This document shows, piece after piece, positions 44,000 through 57,247 of a DNA stretch of 64,000 bases. The position numbers and the translations under genes were made by a program. This DNA is from Tipula vernalis (lineage: Eukaryota > Arthropoda > Insecta > Diptera > Tipulidae), in the NCBI GenBank assembly GCA_958295665.1, contig OY282558.1, positions 137,868,577 to 137,932,576 of the forward strand, written 5' to 3'. The notes under the pieces were generated by a model, which saw only the letters and a list, made by a program, of their open reading frames with translations, searched no databases and was not told the origin of the DNA. Each line of letters begins with the position of its first letter. The first letter of the stretch is position 1.

Positions 44000-46900
44000 A
44001 TTTACAGACATACAATTTAAATTATTAATAAATTTTGTTTGGAACTCGAATTTCTCTACAGATTTGGATACCATATAATTCCAAAACTACACTAAATTTA
44101 TTGTAAAGTTTTAGTTAATTTTGAAATTCTTTACCAATTTTTGAATTTCATTGATTTGTGAATTTTTTTCGATTTTTTAAAATTTTTAATTATTTAAATA
44201 ATTCTGAACATAAAATTACATTTAATAAATGGGGAAATTTTAATTCGAAACTTTGTTTACCGCATTCAATTCAAATTAAAGAACTTGTAACTAGTATTGA
44301 TTGTTTATTAGGGTCATACAACTTATTCATTTTGCTCTTGATTTCAAAGTGTTTTTCACTACAATTTGTATACTATCTACCTTATTCCAAAATTTTATTG
44401 TAAAACCTGAATATTTGCTACCTGTTTCGGGATTATAAATTTCAATGAATTTTGGAATTCTTAAGCCAATTTTTGAATTTCGTGAACATTTTTTATATTC
44501 TGAATTCACATTTTTCCTTGAACTAATAATTTTATAACTCTTGTTAATTTTCGGTGAGCGATGTGAGCACAAGGTCAGTAATTTCCCTAAAGTTGACATA
44601 CTGCAAATTTTAAGGTCAGACGAGAGGACCAAAAGATCTGGAGTGAAAACAAAGCCATCAACTATTGCTTATATTGAGCTTTGATATAAAAAAAAAAAAA
44701 TTATTACTACCTACGCCGAACATAACGGCACCATTTTGGGTTGAGGCGACTTTAGTCACAACATGATTTATCTCAAGTAAATTTTTCAATTTAATTCTCT
44801 TAAAAGGTTAGTTCTTCAAGAAAACAATAATCAAACACTTTTATCGTTCAATCTAACGAAAAAAAAATAAACACAAGGCTTTTACAATTCTAATTACAAA
44901 GAATCCATTAAATTTATTAACTTTAAAATGAAAGAAAGATTTAAATCAATTTACCACCAAAAGTCCACTCCACATCACCCCCGCATATCCAAATATCAAT
45001 ATAAAATAAAATGTGTGTCCATTAACATTTTAGCACACAAAGGGAACGAGGCCATAATCAAATTTGGCCAATCCCAATTTATATAAAACGCATACGAAAA
45101 TACGTAAATATATTCTCGTCGGTCTTTAACAAAAATGGAAAATTTATTTTGTTCAAAGATTATCAAACAACGATATTATATGTAAGTATATAAAAAAAAA
45201 ACTAAACCAAATATATTTTCAATTCATTTTACAGCTCAATTGATGATGATAAGAATAGTCGAGGAAAATAAGGAAAATCACCCCTTTTCGTTTTTTTTTT
45301 ATTTTTTATTTTCCTCCGATTATTATTACTGTTGTTGTTAATGTTTAACTTTATCATCATCTCTCCTCCGTGTGTAAATATAATGTATATAGAGCCACGA
45401 TATTATTTTGTTTATTTTTCACAAAATTTTTCTTTTATTTTGTGTGTGTGTATGTCGTTTAGTGTATATAGTTTTCCTTTCTATTTTGATTTTCACTATT
45501 AAACATTTTTTTTTTTTTTTTTAAATTGAAAATTCGCCTTTGAAAATTTATTATTGAAAATTGAATTGAATTTTGTGCTCTTATCTGATAACACAAATAA
45601 TGGTCTGCTCTTTATAAGGGTTTTTCGGCAAGGTATACACACCATATATATATATATATATACTAGTCAAATAGCCAGCGGTCGAGAAGGTTTGGTTTGA
45701 TTTACCGCAAGCATAAGTTAGGTGACAGGTCAATAAAGGGAAAATGCTCCACACTTCAGGGCTTGCTAGAATAATTATGGGGTTTTTTCTAAAAAAATAA
45801 TCAACCCTTGTGTAAATATTTTATCGCGATTCACTGAATTAAAATGGAAAAATAAATAGGAAAATGGAAAACTCCCTTATTATAAACGTATTAAATTTTG
45901 TATCATGAACAGACCAACCAGTCTGATTATTATTCAATTTGAATATAATTTAATCTTTGAATTAACGTAACAAAATGCAAGCACACCCCTTTTCATCTAT
46001 CTCCTATTTATATTCCATTTGCGGGTTCAAAGGGATGTGAAAATGGAAAAACCTATTATTTAAGTTAAATTAAATTCTAATTTGATCGATGATACTTTCC
46101 AATGATTTTTGTATTTTGTATTTTTAATTCATTGATTGATTTGAAAAGTGTAATATTGCTCCCCGCATTATATATTGCATCACAAATCAAATGCGGTTCC
46201 CTAGAGGCCATTTTAAAATAATATTTAAAGTTTGGCGCCTATCACACTAAATACGTATACATAAATTGATTGATGCTAAATAAATCGGGTTTATTACTAT
46301 ATAATGATCGATTATACATACATTATATAAATATATATATACATAAGGAAGGGACCTTCTTTACGTCTCAAGAGTGCCAAATCAAAATTTATGAAATTAT
46401 CGTGTTTAACATCTTGTTTCAATAAATTTATTCGTTTTTTATTGCTAAACAAAATTATTATGTGTGTAAAAAATTGGATATACTCGTAATATATGACAAA
46501 CCTTTTTTTCATTTATACATATATTCTGGGTGTGAAAAATTATTGGGGTGGCATACTGTGTTTTCCTCTTGTACGCAACACTGTGCATGTGAATTGATAA
46601 GAGATTCACATTTATAATCCGAAAAAGGTTAAAAATATAATAAAAAAATTGAAAAAATAAAAAATAAATTATTATTGTTATGAGTCTTGTTCTAAAAAAA
46701 AAAAAAAAAAAAAAATGAGAACACTGGGCAACATATTGAGGTGACACATTAGATATGCTGACCCTTTTTGTCTTCAATGTATTACATGAACATTGTGTTT
46801 TTATCGAATATTAATGATTTTGTACATATTTTTCTCCACGATCGATTAATATCTGTTCAATGTTATAAGCAAACTTGAATACTAGACCGTCGTCCAGACG

Positions 46901-48129
46901 AGTCAAATTAATTTCTCTTCATACACACATAAAAATAATCGAACAATTATAATAAACATAAAACATAGCAAAATTTTCCACAAAAAAAAAAAAAAAATAA
47001 AAAAAAAATTGGGAAATAAATTTTCTCGAGACTAGACACTAATAACAACAACAAAACCAAAATACACATGCATCAAGTTTATCATTTAACACTCTCTATA
47101 CATACTCGTTTGTACTTATGTATGTATGTATATATGTATGTATGATATATTCATTAACGTTAAAAATAATATACACAGGACGGACATATTTATCGACCTA
47201 CTCAACACAAATACACATTCATTCGTCCTTATGATATAATAAAATAGTTTTTCCGATTTGGTAAATCAAAAAAAAAAACAAAAAAGAAAATATCGATTAG
47301 ATTTTCATTCATTACGTCGAGAATAAATACTCTACACTACAATCTACAATATAGAAAGACTTGTAGAAACATAAGAAACTGATACAAAAAAAATTTGCTC
47401 TGCCTCTGTGAGTGATAAATTAATTTAATCCAAAAATAAAAACAACAAAATGTCGTCAAAAATTATTATTTTTAGGTTGGAATTACATGTACTATTCTTT
47501 AACGGTTGTTGTTAAACCTACTTCTACGAAACTAGTTCATTCTGAGCTCTCTTTTAGGTTGAATTCCTCGGTTCCATTTATTCGACCTAAAAGAATGTGA
47601 GCCTTTTTCTGCTAAAAAATGAAATTCAACCCCACCTAAGGCGTACACTTAATTTCAATTTTTTTTATAGGCTTCACAAACAAAAGAAAGAAAATTTAGC
47701 CAGCAAATCTCCATAAAATTTAATTAGGCCAAAATTTCAATTTGCTAAGGTCGACTTTTCGGGACCCGCGTGACGTCAATAACATCCTTAAAATTCATGC
47801 AAAAGCATTATCATGAAATTTTTATCAAATTAACAGACTATATAATACACTGTGGGCCAAAAGCATTCCAATTTTCACTCAATAAATTTTACTAATAGAC
47901 TAGAAAATGAAAACTTTTTAATTTCGACTCAAAAGAAACCTAAAAGGGAAATAGAAAATTAGATTGAAAAACGTTTAAATGAAATTTATAATTAAATGCT
48001 GCATCTTAGTTTGTACGGGTCGGGTCGATATGATATAAGTAATTTTGAATGTATATATAGCTTGGGAAAACCTGGCAGGGTGGCACAAGAAATTTCTGGG
48101 ATTTTCAAAATTCAAAGGATTACATGTAT
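44000..48129. other. Non-coding stretch with microsatellites
   Basis: No gene is supported. There is a TATATATATA run at 45646-45662, GTATGTATGTATATATGTAT at 47117-47150, and long poly-A or poly-T at 45.5, 46.5, 46.7 and 47.0 kb. The minus-strand frame at 44327-44632 (101 codons) lacks a family signature and has A/T-driven composition, as do the frames at 46312-46777. Confidence 0.45.
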
Positions 48130-50690
48130 TAATTTGATTTTCTAATCTAAATACGTAATTTAATCGTAGGAAAACCATTTCGATGCGACCAGTGCACCAA
48201 ACTATAATCTTGTACATATTTCAAAATATAACTCATGGAATTTTCCGAAATACGACCCAAACAAACTACAATATTTCAAGCGCTGATCATTTTTACTATC
48301 ACTCAAAGAATTAGTGGGTGGTTTTTTCTAATCTAAATACGTATACAAAAAACATCGGCCTTTATCGATTTGATCCATGTGAACCAAACAATATTTCAAA
48401 ATATCACTCAAAGAATTTTCCGGAATTGCGATATTCTGAAGAATTCTGTTTGTCTTGAGAATATGTTTTTTCTAATCTAAATACGTAATAAACCCCTTCG
48501 ACCACATCGATGCGATAGTTATGAGCTAAACTCAATATTTCAAAATATCACTCAAAAAATTTTCTGGAATTGGGGAAAATCTTAAAAATTTCATATAGTG
48601 TGAATGAGTGTGGGGTGACTTTTCTCTTCTTAAGGCATATTAAAAACCAGTTCGTCCATTTCGACGCGTCCCGTATGAAACAAACCACAATGTTTCAAAG
48701 CCTTAATAATTTTTACTATCACTCAAAGTATTTTCCGGAATTATGGGCATTTTCTAATTTAAATACGCATACAAAAAACACTTCGCCTATATCGGTTTGA
48801 TCCGTGTGAATCAAACAATATTTCAAAATATCACTCAAAGAATTTTCCGGAATTGCGAAAATCTGACGAATTCTGATAGTCTTGAGAATATATTTTTTCT
48901 AATCTAAATAAGTAATAAACCCCTTCGACCATATCGATGCGATCGTTATAAGCTAAACTCAATATTTCAAAATATCACTCAAAGAATTTTCCGGAATTGG
49001 GAAAATTTTAAAGATTTCAGATAGTGTGAATGAGTGTGGGGTGACTTTTCTCTTCTTATGGCTTATTAAAAACCAGTTCGACCATTTTGATGCGTCCCGT
49101 ATGACCCAAACTACAATGTTTCAAGCCTTAATCATTTTTACTATCACTCAAAATATTTTCCGGAATTATGGGCATTTTCTAATCTAAATACGTATACAAA
49201 CAATACTTCGCCTATATCTATAATTTTGATAGTCTTGAGAATAAGTTTTTTCTAATCTAAATACGTAATAAACCACTTCGACTATATCGATGCGATCGTT
49301 ATGAGCTAAACTCAATATTTCAAAATATCACTCAAAAAATTTTCTGGAATTGGAAAAATCTTAAAGATTTCAGGTAGGGTAAATGAGTGGTGTGACTTTT
49401 ATAATCTTACGGCTTATTCAAAACCACCTCGACCATTTCGATGCGTCCCGTATGACCCAAACTACAATGTTTCAAAGCCTTAATCATTTCTACTATCACT
49501 CAAAGCATTTTTCGGAACTGTAGGCATTTTTTAATCTAAATACGTGTACGAAACCACTGCGCCTATATCGATTTGATCCGTATGAACGAAACAATATTTC
49601 AAAATATCACTCAAAGAATTTTCCGGAATTGCGAAAATCTGAAAAATGCTGATATTCTTGAGAATATGTTTTTTCTAATCTAAAAACACAATAAACCACT
49701 TTGACTATATCGATGCGATCGTTATGAGCAAAACTCAATATTTCAAAATATCACTCAAATAATTTTCCGGATTTCGGAAAATCTTAATGATTTGAGATAG
49801 GGTGTGCGTAAGTGAGGTGACTTTTATAATCTTACGGTATATTCAAAACGACTTCGACCATTTCGATGCGTCCCGTATGACCCAAACTACAATGTTTCGA
49901 GCCTGAATCATTTTTACTATCACTCAAAGCAATTTTCGGAATTGTAGGCATCTTTTAATCTAAATACGTATACAAAAAACACTTCGCCTATATCGATTTG
50001 ATCCGTGTGAACCAAACAATATTTCAAAATATCACTCAATGAATTTTCCGGAATTGCAAAAATCTGAAAAATTCTGATAGTCTTGAGAATATGTTTTTTC
50101 TAATATAAATACGTAATAAACCACTTTGACCATATCGATGCGATCGTTATGAGCTAAACTCAATATTTCAAAATATTACTCAAAGAATTTCCCGGAATTG
50201 AATGGTGATCGTGGGCATTTTCTAATCTAAATACGTTCACAAAAACCACTTCGACCTTACCGATTTGACCCGTACGAACCAAACAATATTTCAAAATATC
50301 ACTCAAAATATTTTCCAGAATTGTAGAAATCTCAGAGATTTACAGTCTGCATGAGTGAAAATGTGTTTTTTCTAATTTAAATGCTTATAGAAAACCACTT
50401 CTACCATATCGATATGACCCACACGCCAAACTAGAATATGGTATTTCAAAATATCACTCAAAGCATTTTCCGGAATTGTAGAAATTGGAGATTTCTGATT
50501 GTGGACATTTGCTAATGTAAATACGTTTGCAAAAACTAATTCGACCTTACCGATTTGAAACAATATTTCAAAATATCACTCAACCTTTTTTCCAGAATTG
50601 TAGAAGTCTCAGAGATTTACTACAGTGCGCATGGGTAAAAATGTGTTTTTTCTAATCTGTAATATTTGAAAATATCACTCAAAGAATTCT
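48130..50690 (+). repeat. Satellite with a three-monomer higher-order repeat (about 425 bp)
   Basis: The shared monomer core is CAATATTTCAAAATATCACT followed by CAAAGAATTTTCCGGAATTG. Monomers begin with TTTTCTAATCTAAATACGTA. Three monomer types alternate. A has CGCCTATATCGATTTGATCC, B has TATCGATGCGATCGTTATGA, and C has TTCGATGCGTCCCGTATGAC. A-type starts fall at about 48327, 48753, 49178, 49530 and 49954, and B-type starts at about 48471, 48896, 49250, 49673 and 50097. Steps are therefore 426, 425, 352 and 424 for A and 425, 354, 423 and 424 for B. The short step is a deletion in the A monomer at about 49205. Order decays on both sides, where single monomers persist. Confidence 0.9.
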
Positions 50691-51470
50691 CCTCGATCTT
50701 GTGTTTGAGTGCAGCGGTTTTTCATATCGAGATGCTTCTCAAAACCATATTAATGCGTTCGTGCGAACCAAAGTACAATATTTCTAAACTTATTAAATAT
50801 AGAATTCTCCGAAAATGTGGAAACTGCCAAACTTTCCGATCGCTTGCGTTGTGTGATTTTTCTAAACTTCTAAATTTTTCTACTCAAACATTTTTCCAAA
50901 TAATTTTTCCTTTCCTTTTTTGATTTTTTTTAGCTGTATTGCATTTTATCTTACCTTCTAATTTGTCATTACAAAATTATTGAGTGAAAATTGAAATTCT
51001 TTAAACTAACTCAGATGTGATTTTCGGATTTTTTTTTTGATTTAGATCCCCTGTCGTTGAAATTTCTAACTCCTAATTATAAAACTCATTGCCTCAAAAT
51101 CGCCAGTGTGTAGATTCGGAATTTGAGCGAGACTTCAATTTTATTTTATCTTCAGTCTGACCGATCGATAGTTTCTCTAGTTAATTTATGCACAAATTTC
51201 GAGAAACCCGCATCTTTTGAAATTACAAAGCTTTCTTAATTCTTGTCTTCAGAAACGTATAAGTGGATGGCTCTAGAACAATTTCATTCGAATTAAAACA
51301 TTAAATTTCGAATAGTTAAACTGAGAAATGAAATGAGAATTGTATAGTGTGTCATTCGATTCTCATAGAGGGCCCTTTTTATGAATTTCATTTTTTAAAC
51401 TGACTCTAAGTACCTAATTCTATTTCCTTAGAAATTTTTAGAATTTAATATCTCTATAACTTTACTTTAG
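50691..51470. other. Non-coding stretch
   Basis: AT-rich with no gene recognised. It ends in a good splice-acceptor-like sequence (CTATAACTTTACTTTAG) immediately before the candidate exon at 51471. Confidence 0.4.
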
Positions 51471-51547
51471 CAAAATGGTCAGCAAAACAAACAAGGAAAA
51501 TAGTAACGAAGGAAATTCAGCAACAACTACTCAGGAGCTATTTTTAC
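51471..51547 (+). CDS. Candidate first coding exon (24 codons, then splice donor)
   Basis: CTATAACTTTACTTTAG (acceptor-like) precedes CAAAATGG, an excellent fly start context with ATG at 51475. The frame then reads MVSKTNKENSNEGNSATTTQ followed by ELFL and one spare base. It is followed immediately by GTAAGT (51548-51553), a consensus donor. Without splicing, the frame stops after two further codons, which fits an exon-intron border. The composition (Ser, Thr, Asn, Glu, Lys, Gln) is unlike the flanking A/T noise. The protein is unrecognised, and no partner exon could be identified on the plus strand. A chance combination or a transposon leader remains possible. Confidence 0.35.
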
Positions 51548-51553
51548 GTAAGT

Positions 51554-54500
51554 AGTAAGTATAACCATATAAAATGTCGAACCTAGGGTCTCCTAAAAAT
51601 TTCAGCCTAGGAGAGCTAAACTGCGCGACAGTGATATGACATTGTGGGACCATTTTAGTGACTAAGTAGTCATCTAAAATTTGAGCTAGATTTAGCTCGT
51701 ACTACTTCTGGGATTTAGAATCTTTAATTTTTATTAGAAAATTTAGGAAGTTAATTTAGATATTTGAAAATTTAAGGTTTTTTAAATTTAGAGATTTAGA
51801 AATTTAGAAAACTTAAAAAATTTGAAAATTTACAAAATTAAATAGTTTGACATAATTTCCAGATGGTGAAAATTTTAAATTTTTGGAAGAGAAAATTGAA
51901 TTTGTTCAATTGCAAAAAGTAAAAAACGAAATTCAGGCTAAAAATTGCCCTAAAAAATAGTCAAGTCGATTTTTTTTTTTGAATTAAGCCAAACTTCCTT
52001 CGGTCAAGTTTCCGGGACGTCGCGTCGCTTCAAAATTTTATTCTTATTTCTCATAAACCAACATAAAACATTAACAAATTCAAGTACTAACTTACAAAAA
52101 ATTGGAGCTAAGAATATTGAATAATCTTTGCCTAAAAGAGACATTAGAAGAGATTAAAAGAAATAATTTAATCAGACCTGTAATCACACATAATTTAAAG
52201 GGTAACAGCTAAAAGCTAAGTAACTGCGTTCCCACTTCTTCCTTGATAAAGTTGATCAATCCCGAAAACACCATACCCGTTTTCGCCCCAATAGTTTTTC
52301 TCTTCTAATAAAATAGTTTCTTAACACCTTCTCTCACTCTTCGTTTAGTGTTAGTTGCCATTACTTTCAAAATCCAAGTCCAAAATTCTGGGCTCTTACG
52401 GCACTGTTTATTTTAAAATATCAGTCTAATTACGGAGTTCCTTGCCTCAAAATTACCATTTTGTAAATTCTGAAGTTTACGTGACCCCACTTTTTTTTAT
52501 AAAATCACCGGTCATAAAATTTCGGGAAATAATTACGTTTATTTGACGAGAATTTCAAAAATTCAAAAGAATACGAAAACTGCATAACCGTAAATTAATT
52601 GAAAAATTTTGTGAAACAATCATCTGGTGCAAAAATGTAGGATATAAAAGAGTCATATGCAAAGTTAGCATTTCCCGGTAAACATAGTTTCGTACAGTGT
52701 GTCATGTTTCGAAGTGAAATATTTTTCTAGAACTCCTTAATCTTAAACGCTAAATTTTAGTATTTAGAATATTGGTACTTAGAAACTACGAAATTTAAAA
52801 ATTCCGGAATTTAGGAAAATTTTATATCGTAGGAATTTAGAAATTTTTGTAAACTTTAGATTTATACAAGTTGTTTGAAGTTTTCCGGACTTAAATTTAA
52901 AACAAAAAAACAGAATGAAGTTTCGCATTTCACAGGTATTGGTGTATTCATTTCGATTTTTGTAAGCTTAGTACTTTTAAAAATTTCGATTAGGATGTGC
53001 AGTTGACTTAATGTTCGTGAGAACGAAGAAAAACCAAATTATCAAGCTTTTCTATATCGTTTAAAAGAGCTTTTTGAAGCATTAACATTCAATTTTAGTT
53101 GCAGTAAGTTTTAGTTACAAAATTGCAATAATGCTAAGAGGATTCGGAACGAAATTCACAGAAATGAAAAAAGAATCTCGGTTTGCTTAACTGTATCCGT
53201 AAACCAATTAAAAAATTTCATGAAACCAGAATTTGTTGAAAATATGTAGCCGGGTTAAAAGCAAATACGTAAACTGGAGCTCAAAGGCTTAGCCTACTTA
53301 CAAAAATCCATAGGTGGAGGAATATCAAAAATAATACCATGCAGAATTTCTAGGATATATACCCGAATTTATTTAGCTAAACTAATACTTATCACACACT
53401 TATTGTTTCGTAACATTGAGTTCAATCTAAAACATGGTTTCGTTGCAGTGTGTCATGTAAAATCATGTTATGACTAAAACGGACCCCAAGTCTCTCCAAG
53501 TCGTGCACTAAATAATTTGTCTTCTACATAGAAACATTTTGGTTTCGCGTTTAAAAAATATGGCTGACTTTGTTGCAATATAACTAAAATATCACTTTTG
53601 GAATGGTTGAACTGATAAATAAAATCAGAATTATAGTGTGTCAACCGATTTTAATGTGGGAATTCAAATTACTAAAATTACTAAAGTATTTTTCGGCCTT
53701 TGAATTTTGCGCGAATATCGCGACTAATTCGCTTGTGTTTGCCTTTCATCTTTCTGTAATTTTATAACTTTTCCCGCTTAAGACACTACTTCCACCCTCA
53801 CTTGACAAATTATTCTGAGATAAACTTTAAAATATTGAGAGGTTAGTTCACGAGATTAGACTAAACTTGAAGTTGACATAGAACGGCTCGAATTTATTAA
53901 ATCTGTAAATGGATCTGAAAGATTTTTGTTAATTGAAATTGAGATTTAGAAATCTAAAAAATTTAGAAAATTTGAAATATGAAAATCTACAAATTTATAA
54001 AATTTCGTATTCGCGTTCCTAGAAAATTTAATATAATGGAAGCTGCAAATTAATAAATTTCACGATATTTATTTAATTTAAACATTTTAAATATTTAAAA
54101 ATTTACTAAATTTAATTAGTTGTACATAGATTGAGAAAATTAAGGAATTCTGAAACTTAGAATATTATTTTTATGAAAATTAAAGTTAAGAAATATTAGA
54201 ATTTCATGAATGCAGTAATTTAAGAATAATTATATCTATTAGAGATTTATTGAATTTAGAATTTCTGCAATTTAACAAATCGCGAGCTTACAAAAGTTAG
54301 CGGCTCAGAAAATGAAGAATGGGTAATTAAAAAAATTCAAATACAGACAATTTAGGAATTTTGAAATTTAAAAAAATGTTGGTACATAGAAATTTGGAAA
54401 ATTAAGAATTCCGGAATTTATAAGTTTATTAATTAATGTAAAAGGTGTTCAGAAATTTTTCGTAAATTTAAGAACTAAAATTATTAAAATTTAGGAAATC
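51554..54500. other. Non-coding stretch, AAATTTAGAAATTT-rich in parts
   Basis: No gene is seen. Degenerate AAATTTAGAAATTT words cluster at 51.72-51.86, 52.77-52.87 and 53.93-54.50 kb. A phrase AGTGTGTCAT (with variants) appears at 51346, 52695, 53448 and 53636, beside related GATTCTCATA/GATTTTAATG text. This suggests a diverged dispersed repeat running through the stretch. Confidence 0.45.
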
Positions 54501-54527
54501 AAGAACCTTAACAATTTATAAAAGTTA

Positions 54528-55310
54528 TTAATAAAGATTTTTGAAGGCGAAGATAGCTTTTAGGGTTTTTAGAAAGCTAGAGAGCATGTGTAAAGAGAGA
54601 AATCCTCTCTGAAAAATTGAGAAATCCTCTCTGAAAACGATGACTGTCAAGCGTCCTAGATTATTTATGATTGTTGTGGCAAATCGATCTGCTAACATAA
54701 TTAAGACTTTGAATTTTTCGATGGCCAATATGCCGGTAAATTAAAAAGCATTAAAAGCCTGTGGACCAGTTAGACGTAATTCGTGTGACTGAATGAGAAA
54801 GTTTGAATTAGGGTCAACAGATTTTGAACTGCAATTGTTTTTAAATAATCAATGAATTTAAGAACTGTGCAATATCCATCAGACTGGGTATAACTGATTC
54901 ACTGAGGGTTATAGCAAAGTTTGGTCTTTATCAATTCTTTGTAATCAAAAAAATTGTTCACGTTGTTCAACAACAACTCTTCTTACAAGAAAGTCGAACT
55001 CAAATAAAACCGATGAAGTTAATACAGAATACACCTTTAACAGATGGCATTTACTGAGTTGCTTTCTATATTCAAATCTGTTGACAAAAGTTGGATACGC
55101 GTCAAAATATCAGCCGGTTTAGCCGTTTTTAGCTGTTTTGAAAGGAATATATCAGTTCCATCCAACTCTTCAAGAGCGAGCAAACAAATGACGAATGGTC
55201 TGAATATAAGTAGTTCAAGTCACAGCCACCTTAAGACCGATTTTCACACTAAACTAATAGATTCTCAATAACATTGTTATAATTGTGCAAATTGTTAGAA
55301 TACTGCAATA
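54528..55310 (-). pseudogene. Possible decayed coding remnant, minus strand
   Basis: On the minus strand, text near 55265-55045 reads FRPFVICLLALEELDGTDIF and then LSKQLKTAKPADILTRIQLL, followed by a short Asn/Ser tail and stops. Its spacing of LEEL, DIF and KxLKT is reminiscent of the middle region of hAT-type transposases (or their DUF4371-like relatives), but no catalytic residue or zinc finger is visible. The 66-codon frame at 54528-54728 may be a further piece. Assignment is weak. Confidence 0.25.
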
Positions 55311-57240
55311 AAGAGGAATATTGAGGGCATGAATATTGAGCGGCACGTTTGGAATCAATTTTGAATCAAATTCGAAATGAGATCAAAAAGGGGTTCGATA
55401 ACAAAAATTATCAAAATTTCAAGTGAAATTCATTTTGACACTCGAATATATTTTGCTTAGCGTAGCCATTGTCATTTATAAAATTTGAAGACAACTTTAA
55501 AGTTTGAATTTTATTTGCGCTAATTTTGATTCAAATTCAAAAACTATGAATGCAAATTTTTAAATCTTATCGTCTTTAATCGTCCATTTTCAAAATTCAT
55601 CTCTTAGATTTCATTTTTTTGTGTTTTCCATTTCGTTACCTTCGGTTGGCTTATTATTTAATATTGTAGTGTACATATTACCACTTTTTGAAATCTCAAG
55701 CTATGAATTAATTAATTGGTAAATTTTTTTTTAATTATGGTAGTAAATCAATTTTTACAACTTTTATTATGAAAACCTCCTTAAACGTCAAATTCGCAGC
55801 CCTCCAGTGGTCAAACTAGGAACCGACCATTTCGGGATTTCCCTTATTTCAATGAATACTGTACAAGCTATAATTTTGACTGATATTCTGGCTGATTAAT
55901 TTTGACAACTTTTATTATGAAAAATCCAAAAATTTCAATTTTGTAGCCCTTGGGTGTTCGAACTGAGGTATAGAACATTCGGGGTCTGCACTATTTTGAA
56001 TCGTTTCTTTGCTCTCCATGCAATTTAATGCATTTCCGAAATGGAATGGCTTTTGGCGGTAGGAGGCAAAGTTGAAGTACTGACTAAATACTGAAATATT
56101 GAATAACGGGCCGACCGTTTTAAAAAAATTAAAATCAAAGAGATAAATTTTGGAGCTCGTCCGAAATATAGTGGAATGTTTTAAGTAAATGCATGTGATC
56201 AAAAATCGTGAAACGAATAAGAGATAAATTTCATGGCGATTCGAACTACTTTGAGAGTCAGGCCTTACTGTCAGATACTCATATTTAATGTGGAATTGAG
56301 ATTTTTTTTTTTGTATCGAAAATTGCAATTCTGTACAGCTGAGACGAATATTGAGATGCAGACTGCCATTTTAAGGCAGGACAAAAAAACATAAACGAAA
56401 TTGCAAATAAATTCTATTCCCACAATATCAAATCCCACTTTTGATTTGTCGGCGTTGAATTAAAAAAAAGTAAAAAAAAAAAAATTTAAAATCCCGCGTC
56501 CAAATTGCTAAGCGCCTTCTAACTACTCAGCAAACAAAAAAAATAAATAAAATAAAATAAAACCCTAGATAGGTAGGTAGGTTTACGACGAGCACAAAAC
56601 AAAAAATGAAAATTCATTTTTGATCAGGAAGAAAATTTATAAAGAAAAACTTACAATAACAATTGACATTAATTGCGCCATAAATTTGACATATTTCATC
56701 GTACCAATAATAAATAATTGACAGTTTTTGTAGTTCTTTTACCTTTTTTTTTCGCTCCTTCTTATATCAGCATTTTGTTGCTGTTCTTAAATATATTTTC
56801 TTTGCTTTAAAGACAAAAAGATTATAGTTTTGTCTGTCTGTCTGTCTATTTAGCTGTTGTTGTTGTTGTTTCACCAACATCCATGTGGATGTATAAAAAT
56901 CTATATACCTACTATGCAACGGACGAGAGGAGTATGTGTGTAAGAAATGTGTGTTGTGTTGTCTTAAAGATTTCGCAGATTACATAGTGTATATGTATGT
57001 TATGCTATGGTGTAAATTGGACAATTGGAAATTTAATACAAAATGATCATTATACCACTCTTTTGTTATTCTTATTTTCTACAGATATAACAAAAAAAGG
57101 TATATAAATACCTAACATATACAGTTAGTCGTGATACGATATCATAGATACGCGATGATTCGTGACTTACAAAAAAATTATGAAGCACACAGTGAAAATC
57201 ATAAATCTATATTTGATGATGTGTGATAATATTAATAAGT
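55311..57240. other. Non-coding stretch, probably intron downstream of the minus-strand exon
   Basis: The right edge (57247 leftwards) is the GTAAGTG donor of the minus-strand exon, so at least the right part should be its intron. It holds a TCTGTCTGTCTGTCTA run (56832-56848), a GTTGTTGTTGTTG run (56857-56870) and A/T homopolymers. The minus-strand 137-codon frame at 55915-56328 shows no family signature. A downstream exon was not found. Confidence 0.45.
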
Positions 57241-57247
57241 CACTTAC

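Noticed and set aside
45637..45662. TATA-box promoter
   Set aside because: It is a long TA dinucleotide microsatellite with no adjacent coding region.
46312..46777. Overlapping minus-strand frames with poly-Phe
   Set aside because: They are translations of poly-A and TATA runs.
48130..50690. Tandem repeated protein-coding exons
   Set aside because: Stops occur in all frames of each monomer, and the conserved words are not in phase; it is non-coding satellite.
55915..56328. 137-codon minus-strand open frame
   Set aside because: No recognisable motif, A/T-driven Phe/Ser/Ile/Lys composition, no splice or retroelement context.
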